A stretch of 64,000 nucleotides of DNA from Chitinophagaceae bacterium UBA7600 (GTDB lineage: Bacteria; Bacteroidota; Bacteroidia; Chitinophagales; Chitinophagaceae), in the NCBI GenBank assembly GCA_002478885.1, contig DLKC01000023.1:1-64000 (forward strand), written 5' to 3'. The notes under the pieces were generated by a model, which worked only from the letters and a program-made list of their open reading frames with translations, was not told the origin of the DNA and ran no database searches. The position numbers and the translations under genes are program-made. Shown one piece after another: positions 55,571 to 63,521 of this stretch (position 1 is its first letter; each line of letters starts with the position of its first letter).

Positions 55571-56254
55571 ATGCCTGAAATAAAGATCATCAACGGCTTT
55601 CCGTTTATTAACTACGCAAAGGAAACTTATGATGCAAATGAAATGCTGCAAAAAAGCCAAAGCTTTTATGAATGGATGGACACCAGAAGGACAGTGAGAA
55701 ATTTTAGTGACAAAGCTGTTGCCAAAGAAGTAGTAGAAAATATTATCATGACGGCATCTACCGCCCCATCCGGCGCACACAAACAACCATGGACCTTTTG
55801 CGTCGTAAGTGATCCTGTAATAAAAAAACAAATTCGTGAAGCAGCGGAGCAGGAAGAATATGAAAGCTATAACAATAGAATGAGTGAAGAATGGCTGCAT
55901 GACCTTGCGCCTTTGCAAACTGACTGGCACAAACCTTTCCTTGAGATTGCGCCGTACTTAATTATTGTCTTCAAACGTAGTTATGAGTTTGATGAGGCAA
56001 ACAAAAAACATCAGAATTATTACGTCACCGAAAGTTGTGGCATTGCCTGTGGCTTTCTGCTTGCAGCGATCCATAACGCCGGGCTTGCCGCATTAACGCA
56101 CACACCATCACCGATGAACTTTCTTACAAAATTGTTGAACAGGCCGGAAAATGAAAAACCTTTTTTATTGATTCCGATTGGCTATGCAGCAGAAGAATGT
56201 TTAGTGCCTGATATACAGCGGAAGAAGATCGGCGAATTGATTGTAGAATATTAG
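55571..56254 (+). CDS. Iodotyrosine deiodinase-like flavoprotein (nitroreductase superfamily)
   Basis: A 227-residue FMN enzyme that is clearly closer to IYD than to ordinary nitroreductases. The FMN-binding Arg cluster TRRTVRNFS (38-46), TAPSGAHKQPWTF (64-76) and THTPSPM match IYD. The zwitterion-binding residues of human IYD (Glu157, Tyr161, Lys182) are present with identical spacing at Glu96, Tyr100 and Lys121, inside the active-site lid. Bacterial homologues with dehalogenase activity on halotyrosines are known. The physiological substrate here is not. A tandem-octamer tract precedes the gene, and a repeat unit follows it. Confidence 0.85.
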   Translation: MPEIKIINGFPFINYAKETYDANEMLQKSQSFYEWMDTRRTVRNFSDKAVAKEVVENIIMTASTAPSGAHKQPWTFCVVSDPVIKKQIREAAEQEEYESYNNRMSEEWLHDLAPLQTDWHKPFLEIAPYLIIVFKRSYEFDEANKKHQNYYVTESCGIACGFLLAAIHNAGLAALTHTPSPMNFLTKLLNRPENEKPFLLIPIGYAAEECLVPDIQRKKIGELIVEY

Positions 56255-56276
56255 TTTGTTGAAAAGCGATATGACA

Positions 56277-56326
56277 GTACAAGTGTGCGACGCAACAAAA
56301 GTCAATTATATATCAGGGAGCCTGGC
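56277..56326 (+). repeat. Single unit of the intergenic repeat, class A (forward)
   Basis: Perfect class A core (56277-56296), 23 nt and a GCCTGGC end (56320-56326). It lies between the convergent deiodinase-like gene and rsmI. Confidence 0.82.
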
Positions 56327-56367
56327 CCACCATCAGAAATCATTAAATCTCAAAATCAGCAAACTCA

Positions 56368-57033
56368 TTACTCCTTACCCGCCACCACCATCACAATCTC
56401 ACCCTTCACTGTTTTTGCAGCAAAATAATCGTGGACTTCTTTTAGTGTGCCGCGAAAATTCTCTTCAAACATCTTCGTAAGCTCACGGCTCACGGAGCAC
56501 TGGCGGTCTGCACCAAAATATTGAGCGAGTTCATTCAATGTTTTTACAAGCCGCATCGGGCTCTCGTAAAACACCATGGTTCTTTCTTCTTCGGCGAGCT
56601 TACTCAGCATTGTATGGCGGCCTTTTTTTAAGGGCAGGAAACCTTCAAACACAAAGCGGTTGATTGGCAGGCCGCTGTTCACAAGCGCCGGCACAAAAGC
56701 AGTAGCGCCGGGCAGGCATTCAACCTTAATGTTTTGTTTCACGCATTCCCGCACCAATAAAAACGCGGGATCACTGATGCCTGGAGTGCCGGCATCTGTA
56801 ATCAACGCCATTGTTTTGCCGGCGCCAAGCTGGTCGGCAATATGTGATAATATCTTGTGCTCGTTGTGCTGGTGGTAAGGTGAAAGTGGCTTATGAATAT
56901 TGTAGTGCTGCAGCAGTTTGGAAGAAGTGCGGGTATCCTCACAAAGAATGACATCAACAGACTGCAGCACTTCTATGGACCGCAGCGTGATGTCTTTTAA
57001 ATTTCCAAGCGGGGTGGGAACGAGGTAAAGCAT
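56368..57033 (-). CDS. rsmI: 16S rRNA (cytidine-2'-O)-methyltransferase RsmI
   Basis: A 221-residue SAM-dependent methyltransferase that modifies C1402 of 16S rRNA. It has the tetrapyrrole-methylase fold with N-terminal LYLVPTPLGNLKDITLRS, then DVILCEDTRTSSKLL and ALITDAGTPGISDP. It is shorter at the C-terminus than the roughly 285-residue E. coli protein, which is common in Bacteroidota. The Met at 57033 fits the family start; the frame opens at 57051. An inverted repeat separates it from purS. Confidence 0.93.
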   Translation of the reverse strand: MLYLVPTPLGNLKDITLRSIEVLQSVDVILCEDTRTSSKLLQHYNIHKPLSPYHQHNEHKILSHIADQLGAGKTMALITDAGTPGISDPAFLLVRECVKQNIKVECLPGATAFVPALVNSGLPINRFVFEGFLPLKKGRHTMLSKLAEEERTMVFYESPMRLVKTLNELAQYFGADRQCSVSRELTKMFEENFRGTLKEVHDYFAAKTVKGEIVMVVAGKE

Positions 57034-57034
57034 A

Positions 57035-57087
57035 ATTTGAAAATGCGGCAACTTGAAAATTTGAAAATGCTTACCGCATTTTCAAAT
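57035..57087. repeat. 14-bp perfect inverted repeat between purS and rsmI
   Basis: ATTTGAAAATGCGG (57035-57048) and its complement (57074-57087) enclose 25 bases that contain a further TTGAAAATGC copy. The hairpin begins two bases upstream of the rsmI start codon. No T run follows, so it looks more like a translational or processing element than a terminator. Confidence 0.6.
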
Positions 57088-57113
57088 CAGCATATCTTCA
57101 AATCCCCGGGTTA

Positions 57114-57362
57114 TCAGTTGATCATTTCAATTTCGTAGAACTCCATCACAGGATTGGCGAGGAGTTTTTTACTGGCTTCATCGGCAAGTGCTTTGGCAGC
57201 ATCTTCGCTCTCGGCCTCGATCTGTAAGGTAATATGTTTGCCAATGCGTACATCTTCAATACCGCCAAGGCCTAAATTCTTTAATCCTCCCATTACAGCT
57301 TTTCCCTGTGGGTCCAATAAATCCTTCAGCGGCATTACTTTTATCTGAACATTATAGGTCAT
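57114..57362 (-). CDS. purS: Phosphoribosylformylglycinamidine synthase subunit PurS
   Basis: The 82-residue small subunit of the three-part FGAR amidotransferase in purine synthesis, which bridges PurL and PurQ. The pattern VQIKVMPLKDLLDPQGKAVMGGLKNLG and RIGKHITLQIE is typical. It overlaps the pssA stop by four bases. purL and purQ are not in the window. Some Bacteroidota use a fused PurL, so coexistence of PurS suggests the split form. Confidence 0.88.
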   Translation of the reverse strand: MTYNVQIKVMPLKDLLDPQGKAVMGGLKNLGLGGIEDVRIGKHITLQIEAESEDAAKALADEASKKLLANPVMEFYEIEMIN

Positions 57363-58123
57363 GATGCTTTTTGTTTAAAGAGCAAAGATATAAGAACATA
57401 AGCGGTAAAGGAAACGGGAACAGCAAGCCAGCCGAATAAAAATGCGGAAACAATTGCCACGGCTGCAATAACAATAAAGGGCATCAGCTTCATGACCGTT
57501 ACTCCTTTAAACTTTAGGGCCATCATCGGCAGTTTGGAAACCATGAGGTAACTCACAATAAAAATTACCGCATACCAGAACCACTGGTTCAGTAAAATAT
57601 CTATCAGCCAGGTTGTATTGCTAAACCAATAGATCAATGGGAACGACGCGATCAGTAACCCTGCCGCAGGTATGGGCACACCTTTAAACCCATAATGCTG
57701 TTCGGTGTCAATATTAAACCTCGCCAGCCGGTAAGCACCTGCGCACGGAACAATAAAAGCGGGCAACAGCCACAACGTGCTAACGTCAAGCCCGTCTTCC
57801 TGTTGCGAAAAACACAGGCGCAGGAACTGGTAAATGATCAGGCCCGGCGCAACGCCAAAACTTACCACGTCTGCAAGCGAATCAAGCTGGGCACCCAGTT
57901 CCGATGAAGCTTTCAACAGTCGCGCCACAAAACCGTCGAGAAAATCTATCACCGCGGCACAGCCGATAAATACCGATGCCATGAATATTTTTTCCGGTAT
58001 CACCACCAGTGAACCACCTGCGTCGTCCATACTTAGCGTTAACCCGTTCTGCATAACACTCACTATTGCAAGACAACCAAATACGAGGTTCAGCAGCGTA
58101 AATAAATTGGGGATTTGTTTCAT
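57359..58123 (-). CDS. pssA: CDP-diacylglycerol--serine O-phosphatidyltransferase
   Basis: A 254-residue membrane enzyme that makes phosphatidylserine, the precursor of phosphatidylethanolamine. The CDP-alcohol phosphotransferase signature is intact: FLDGFVARLLK, followed by GAQLDSLAD with its Asp residues. About seven hydrophobic segments are present. The gene lies 16 bases after pepP and overlaps purS by four bases. Confidence 0.92.
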   Translation of the reverse strand: MKQIPNLFTLLNLVFGCLAIVSVMQNGLTLSMDDAGGSLVVIPEKIFMASVFIGCAAVIDFLDGFVARLLKASSELGAQLDSLADVVSFGVAPGLIIYQFLRLCFSQQEDGLDVSTLWLLPAFIVPCAGAYRLARFNIDTEQHYGFKGVPIPAAGLLIASFPLIYWFSNTTWLIDILLNQWFWYAVIFIVSYLMVSKLPMMALKFKGVTVMKLMPFIVIAAVAIVSAFLFGWLAVPVSFTAYVLISLLFKQKAS

Positions 58124-58139
58124 ATTCGTTTTGTGGACT

Positions 58140-59432
58140 TTATTTTTTCATCAGCCTTTCGATCTCATCCGCCTCAACCGGGATGTTTTGCATCAGGTCC
58201 ACATTACCTCTTTTGGTAAGCCAAACATTATTCTCAATGCGAACCCCCATCTGCTCTTCTTCAATATATATCCCGGGTTCAACTGTCAGGATCATGCCTT
58301 CTTTCAAAGGTTCTGTTTTAGGGCCGAGGTCATGCACGTCAATTCCTAAATGATGCGAAATACCATGATACAAATATTTCCTGTAGGCACGGTTTGCCTT
58401 GTCTTCATTCTTCACGTCTTCTTTCTTCAGCAGCCCGATCTTTAAAAATGTTTTCGTGGCTTCCTCTCCTACCATGTCGTGGTAGTCCACAATCCGTGTT
58501 CCTGGTTTCAGCAAACGCTTTGCGTAGTTATGCAAATGCAGGCATGCATTGTACACTTCTTTCTGGCGTTTGGTAAACTTACCGTTTACCGGAACAGTTC
58601 GCGTTAAGTCGGCCGCATAACCACCATAGTTCGCGCCAAAGTCCATCAGCACCAGCTCGCCATCTTTACATGCTTCATTATTGAAAACATAATGCAGCGT
58701 TCTTGCCCTGTCGCCGCTGGCAATAATGCTCCCATAAGCTTCCCCTCTTGCCCGGTTTCTTAAGAATTCGTGCACCAGCTCGGCTTCAATTTCATATTCC
58801 ATTACACCGGGCTTTATGAATTGAAGCAACCGGCGAAATGCTTTTTCGGTAATATCAATGGCCGTCTGCATGGCGTCCACTTCAAATTTCGATTTCACTG
58901 CACGCACATTGCGCATGATCTTCGCAGAACGTTCATAGTTATGCAGTGGGTAACGCCTTTTCATCTCCTGCGCATAACGGTAGTCGCGTGTTTCAAGCGT
59001 GCTCCCTTTGCGGTCGTTCTCGTTACTGTTAAGATAAATATGATCTGCTGCATGTATCCATGGCTGCAACAATGCATCAAGGCTATCGAGCCACACTATT
59101 GTTTCAATACCACACAAAGCCGTTGCCTCTGCAGCACGTAAACGTTTCCCATCCCATTTTTCTTTCAGCTCGTTCGGGCGTACCAATACAAGCACTTCCT
59201 TATATTTCGGATCGGGACAATCGGGAAAAAGAACCACCATCGTGTCTTCCTGTTCAATGCCGCAAAGCCAGTACAGGTCAGTGTTTTGCTGAAACCGGAA
59301 CAATGCATCGCCGTTCGATGGCACTTCATCATTGCTGTTGAAAATGGCAATGCTGTTTGGCTTCATCTCCTTCATGAACCGTTTACGGTTCTCAATAAAA
59401 ATTTTTGGGTTAAGTGGCAAGTGTTTCATCAT
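58140..59432 (-). CDS. pepP: Xaa-Pro aminopeptidase
   Basis: A 430-residue M24B metallopeptidase that removes N-terminal residues before proline. It has an N-terminal AMP_N domain (about 10-140) and a pita-bread catalytic domain. Metal ligands are Asp in LMDFGANYGGYAADLTRT, His in HGISHHLGIDVHD, Glu in TVEPGIYIE and Glu in VRIENN. Length matches E. coli PepP. The first of two starting Mets is used. It leads the pepP-pssA-purS-rsmI run. Confidence 0.93.
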   Translation of the reverse strand: MMKHLPLNPKIFIENRKRFMKEMKPNSIAIFNSNDEVPSNGDALFRFQQNTDLYWLCGIEQEDTMVVLFPDCPDPKYKEVLVLVRPNELKEKWDGKRLRAAEATALCGIETIVWLDSLDALLQPWIHAADHIYLNSNENDRKGSTLETRDYRYAQEMKRRYPLHNYERSAKIMRNVRAVKSKFEVDAMQTAIDITEKAFRRLLQFIKPGVMEYEIEAELVHEFLRNRARGEAYGSIIASGDRARTLHYVFNNEACKDGELVLMDFGANYGGYAADLTRTVPVNGKFTKRQKEVYNACLHLHNYAKRLLKPGTRIVDYHDMVGEEATKTFLKIGLLKKEDVKNEDKANRAYRKYLYHGISHHLGIDVHDLGPKTEPLKEGMILTVEPGIYIEEEQMGVRIENNVWLTKRGNVDLMQNIPVEADEIERLMKK

Positions 59433-59568
59433 GCGGAATTTTGATGGCTTGCAAGATACGGGGAAAGTTTACAAGTTGATTTGTTTGAACAGCCACATGC
59501 AGCTCATCCAACACTTTTACAATATTGTTAGTATAAGGTCCTTACGACTATAGTGGTTTGAATGCTGC

Positions 59569-59623
59569 AGCAAAAGTGAGCGACATAATCCCGCACATGC
59601 GGGGTCATGAAATAAAAAGCCGG
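59569..59623 (+). repeat. Single unit of the intergenic repeat, mixed class (forward)
   Basis: A core intermediate between classes (AAAAGTGAGCGACATAAT, to 59588) is followed by about 29 nt and GCCGG (59619-59623). It lies between the pepP start and the thioesterase stop. Confidence 0.65.
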
Positions 59624-59633
59624 AAACCAAAAA

Positions 59634-60167
59634 TTATTCTTTGATAAACAATGCCCGCAATTCATTGGCATCGTCGGGATGCATTTTACCCCCAAGAATT
59701 AAACGCAACTGCCGCCTGCGCAGTGCTCCGTCAAACAGCTTTTTCTCTTCATCAGTTTCGGGGACTAACGCTGGAACAAGGCGCGGCTTACCATTGGGAT
59801 CGAGCGCCACAAACGTGAAATAAGCCTCGTTACTTTCATAACGGTATTGGTGCAGGGAATCTTCGCCCCACACTTTAAGGTGAACTTCCATAGAGCTGTT
59901 GAAAGCGCGGGTAACATTGGCCTCAATATGCACGATATTGCCAAGTTTAATGGGATTTTTAAAACTAAGATTGTCTACACTGGCCGTCATGCAAGGGGCG
60001 TTGCAATGCTTGCCTGCCGCCATGCCTGCGGCAATGTCCATCCAATACATAAGACGGCCACCCATAAGATTGCCAAAGGTGTTGGTATCGTTGGGCAATA
60101 CCAGTTCGTTCATAATGGTAAAACTGTCTGATGGCTTTTTGGCATCCATATTTTTTATTTGAGGCAA
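59634..60167 (-). CDS. Acyl-CoA thioesterase, hotdog fold
   Basis: A 177-residue hotdog-fold thioesterase of the YciA/BACH type. It has the active-site block NTFGNLMGGRLMYWMDIAAGMAA (about 25-47) and the strand ASVDNLSFKNPIKLGNIVHIEA. Such enzymes hydrolyse acyl-CoAs of various chain lengths in the cytosol. The C-terminal tail (RLILGGKMHPDDANELRALFI) is an extension of about 30 residues. A Met at 60149 is an alternative start. Confidence 0.88.
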   Translation of the reverse strand: MPQIKNMDAKKPSDSFTIMNELVLPNDTNTFGNLMGGRLMYWMDIAAGMAAGKHCNAPCMTASVDNLSFKNPIKLGNIVHIEANVTRAFNSSMEVHLKVWGEDSLHQYRYESNEAYFTFVALDPNGKPRLVPALVPETDEEKKLFDGALRRRQLRLILGGKMHPDDANELRALFIKE

Positions 60168-60233
60168 AGATAGCCGGGCTTACATATTGAAATACCGGTC
60201 TCTCTGAGATAATGAAATGATACCGTGCAATAA

Positions 60234-60262
60234 AAAAGCTCCCCGCAAGGGAAGCTTTTATG
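60234..60262 (-). terminator. Terminator of the M16 peptidase gene
   Basis: AAAAGCT-CCC (from 60234) pairs with GGG-AGCTTTT (to 60259) around a GCAA tetraloop with one mismatch. A T run follows on the minus strand. It lies 20 bases past the stop. Confidence 0.82.
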
Positions 60263-60281
60263 AATTTGTTGTAAATAGTAA

Positions 60282-63095
60282 TTATTGGTTCTCCGGTAAC
60301 AAAACCGCCTTTACCACATTTTTATTGTCAAACAGCTTATTCGCCGTGGCTTTAATGTCATCTGTCGTAAGGGCATTTACTTTCTCTTCGTAGTTGAATA
60401 TTTCCGCAGCGCTGTCGCCCTGGAAATAGATTCCCTGTAATTTGCCACTCCAGTAACTGTTTTCCTTTATCTGCACTTTATACTGCTCGATCCAGGTCTT
60501 TTTCACTTTATCAAGATCAACCTGCTCTGGGCCATTGGCTTTTACTTTTTCAATTTCTGCTGCCGCAGCCTTTAACAGCGTATCAACATTCTGCGGACCG
60601 CATGGCAACTGCAGGAACAAAGAATAGTTACTATATGGATACTTGTTAAGCCCGCCAAAAATACCTCCGCCATAAATAGCGCCCATTTTTTCGCGCAGGT
60701 CTTCAATGATCTTTATATTCAGTATTTCGGTTAAAGCCTTTGCTTTGAAGGCAAGTTCGTCTGTATAAGCAATTTCACCCGAGTAAAATCCAATAATCAG
60801 CGCCTTTGGTTCTGTCCCTTTTTTTACCGTAAGGTCAACATTGCCTTTTACAGGCCTCACGCCGTTATCAGCAAACGCTGCCGGTTTGCCCTGTGAAGGC
60901 AGGCTACCAATATAAGTTGCCAGCAACGGTTTCATTTTTTCTATATCAATATTGCCGACAAAAATGAAATTGAAATCATTGGCATCAGCAAACTGCTCTT
61001 TAAAAATAGCGATGGAACGGTCGAGATTTATTTTATTGAAATCATCAGGCGTAGGAATGACTACCGGGGCCAAAGGATTTTTCTGGTAAACCACGTTGTA
61101 GAATGAATCTATAAAAACAGTCTGCGGGTCACTCATGGCAAACTGCATAGACGATTGCTGCTTTTCTTTCCACGCATTGAACAATGCCTCATCTTTTCTT
61201 GGCGCTGTAAAATACAGGTTCAGCATTTGCAGCATGGTCTCTGCATCTTTCACGCTGCTGTTGCCGCTGAAGCCGGCACTTAACCCGCTTACCCTTGGCA
61301 TTACGGCCGCTACTTTTCCGGCCATGTATTTCTGTAGGTCAACAGGCGAGAAATCGCCAATGCCCATGGTCTGTGCAATGGTAGAAGCATAGTTCGCACT
61401 GAACTTATCTTCCGCCGGGTACTTGCTTGTTCCGCCTTTATGGAAAGCAGTCATCACAATTTCATCATCTTTAAAATCGGTCGGCTTCAGTATTGCTTTC
61501 GCGCCGTTGGCAAAAGTAATTTCTGTTGTGCCAAGCTGTTCATTCTTCTGCTCTTTTACGATACTGCCGGGTTGCGGCTTTGTTTTCATCAACGTAGAAG
61601 CAACTGCTTTTTCTGCATAGGGTTTCACATCCGCCTTCATAGCGTTTTGGGCGAGTGCAAGCAGACCTGCATTATCCGGCAGTTGGTAGTTGCTCGATTC
61701 GGGACCCTGCAGGCTCACAAATATTTTATCATTCTGCTTCAGCGGTGCTGCAACATCATTCACCTCTTTCAATGTAATTCCGGGCATCATTTGTTTGTAA
61801 TATTCAAACTCTTTGGCAATACCGGGCGATGGTTCCTGCTGAAGGAACACTCTCGCATATTCTTCCACGTAATTGGATGATTCTGTTTTATCCCTGTTAT
61901 TATAGGATTGTTCGATAGAAGCGATCTGTTGTTTCTTCGCACGCTCCAGTTCATTTTCGGTAAAGCCAAAACGCTTGGCTCTTTCGATCTCTGTCATCAT
62001 CGAAACCAATGCTGAGTCGGGCCCGCCTTTTCCTGCAACTGCATAGGCAGAGAAATTCTCATACCCTCTTGCATAACCGCTAAAGCCTGCACCTGCAAAA
62101 AGAAACGGAGGATTTGCACTTCTTGTCAATTCAGCAAAACGTTGGTTGAGCAAACTTGTAAATAGATTTTTTACCAGGTAATCCCGGTAGTCCTTAAGCG
62201 TGGTTTCAACCTTGGAAGGCGCTGCAGGGTAATCGACCTGTACAAAATAGTTGGTTGCTTCCTTGTCAGTAGCGATAACCGACTTACTCACTGTTCTTGC
62301 AGGGACTTTTGACATCGTCCGGGGCTTTTCTTTTGCCGGGTTAACAAGCCCGCCGAAATATTCCTTCACAAGCTTTTCCGTTGCGTTCACATCCACATCC
62401 CCTACAATGATTACTGCCATCAAATCCGGGCGGTAATAATCTTTGTAAAATCGCTTTACCACATCATAAGGCGCATTTTTTATAATACTGTCTTTACCTA
62501 TCGGTAAACGATTGGCATATTTTGAACCCTCATATTGTAATGGGTAGATCTTCCTGAACATACGGTCATCCGCGCCTTTTCCAAGACGGCTTTCCTCCAA
62601 CACCACACCACGTTCGCCATCGATTTCATCATTGTCAAAACTTAAACCGCCGGCCCAGTCCTGCAGTACCGTTAATCCACGGCGCAGGTTTGCGGTATCG
62701 CTCAGTGGCACAGGAAGAATATAAACCGTTTCATCAAAACCGGTATAAGCATTAAGATCGGCGCCGAATTCTATACCAAGCTTTTGCAGGAAATCCACCA
62801 GTTCATTCTTCTTGAAGTGTTTACTACCGTTAAAAGCCATGTGCTCGGTAAAATGCGCCAGGCCCTGCTGGTCATCTTCTTCAAGAATGGCACCTGCATT
62901 CACCGCAAGGCGCATCTCCACTTTATTTTCCGGCTTCTTATTCTGCCTGATATAATACGTAAGACCGTTGGCAAGCTTGCCCGTTTTTACGTTGCCATCA
63001 AAAGGTATTTTATCTGAAAGGTTTTGTGCAATTGCACTTGCCGTGAATAGCGAAACAAAAACCAATACAAAGGTGTAGTTCAGTCTTTTTAGCAT
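60282..63095 (-). CDS. M16 family zinc peptidase
   Basis: A roughly 937-residue exported peptidase of the pitrilysin family with four domains in one chain. A signal peptide (to about 24, ASAIAQ) is followed by the inverted zinc motif HFTEH (about 81-85) and the distant ligand Glu in GVVLEE. The second half is the inactive M16 repeat. Full-length M16 proteins of this type are periplasmic or outer-membrane-associated in Bacteroidota. The frame is open to 63143, but the Met at 63095 gives a canonical signal peptide. Confidence 0.92.
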   Translation of the reverse strand: MLKRLNYTFVLVFVSLFTASAIAQNLSDKIPFDGNVKTGKLANGLTYYIRQNKKPENKVEMRLAVNAGAILEEDDQQGLAHFTEHMAFNGSKHFKKNELVDFLQKLGIEFGADLNAYTGFDETVYILPVPLSDTANLRRGLTVLQDWAGGLSFDNDEIDGERGVVLEESRLGKGADDRMFRKIYPLQYEGSKYANRLPIGKDSIIKNAPYDVVKRFYKDYYRPDLMAVIIVGDVDVNATEKLVKEYFGGLVNPAKEKPRTMSKVPARTVSKSVIATDKEATNYFVQVDYPAAPSKVETTLKDYRDYLVKNLFTSLLNQRFAELTRSANPPFLFAGAGFSGYARGYENFSAYAVAGKGGPDSALVSMMTEIERAKRFGFTENELERAKKQQIASIEQSYNNRDKTESSNYVEEYARVFLQQEPSPGIAKEFEYYKQMMPGITLKEVNDVAAPLKQNDKIFVSLQGPESSNYQLPDNAGLLALAQNAMKADVKPYAEKAVASTLMKTKPQPGSIVKEQKNEQLGTTEITFANGAKAILKPTDFKDDEIVMTAFHKGGTSKYPAEDKFSANYASTIAQTMGIGDFSPVDLQKYMAGKVAAVMPRVSGLSAGFSGNSSVKDAETMLQMLNLYFTAPRKDEALFNAWKEKQQSSMQFAMSDPQTVFIDSFYNVVYQKNPLAPVVIPTPDDFNKINLDRSIAIFKEQFADANDFNFIFVGNIDIEKMKPLLATYIGSLPSQGKPAAFADNGVRPVKGNVDLTVKKGTEPKALIIGFYSGEIAYTDELAFKAKALTEILNIKIIEDLREKMGAIYGGGIFGGLNKYPYSNYSLFLQLPCGPQNVDTLLKAAAAEIEKVKANGPEQVDLDKVKKTWIEQYKVQIKENSYWSGKLQGIYFQGDSAAEIFNYEEKVNALTTDDIKATANKLFDNKNVVKAVLLPENQ

Positions 63096-63399
63096 AGAAG
63101 AGATTTTTGAGCGCCAAATATATCTCAAAAGCCTGTGCGGCAATAACTTTTATTAAAAACATAACAGTAAAATTGGTGCTGCTGGCCCATAGGCGGGATA
63201 AGTGATTTTTTTTGCACCCTGCTGCGGCAAAGTATGGAGCGCTGCTTGCGCTTGCCTCAGGGAAGGAACGATCCGGGGATCACACGCTTGTATTGCAGCA
63301 TATAGGTCGGAAAGCCCGGAGTTCAAACGACCTGCATCAATCCATCATTGCGGGAATGGTTTTCGGTCTTCTTCAGTGTCGCTGATTTAGGGGCTAATG

Positions 63400-63447
63400 G
63401 TACATGTGTGCGACCCAACAACAGCCTCATAGCAATTCTTTCGCAGG
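63400..63447 (+). repeat. Single unit of the intergenic repeat, class A with changes (forward)
   Basis: Core GTACATGTGTGCGACCCAAC (63400-63419), 22 nt and CGCAGG (63442-63447). It lies in the 426-base divergent gap between the M16 peptidase and the GH95 gene. The rest of the gap (63096-63399) holds no convincing gene. Confidence 0.68.
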
Positions 63448-63521
63448 GCGCATAAATAATCCACGACTAAAACAGGTTTAACTTTTATATCTGCATAAAT
63501 TGCTGCATCAATCATCCATCC

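Noticed and set aside
1626..63447. CRISPR array as an explanation of the repeated 20-bp core
   Set aside because: The copies are dispersed over 64 kb in both orientations, with genes between and no regular spacers or cas genes.
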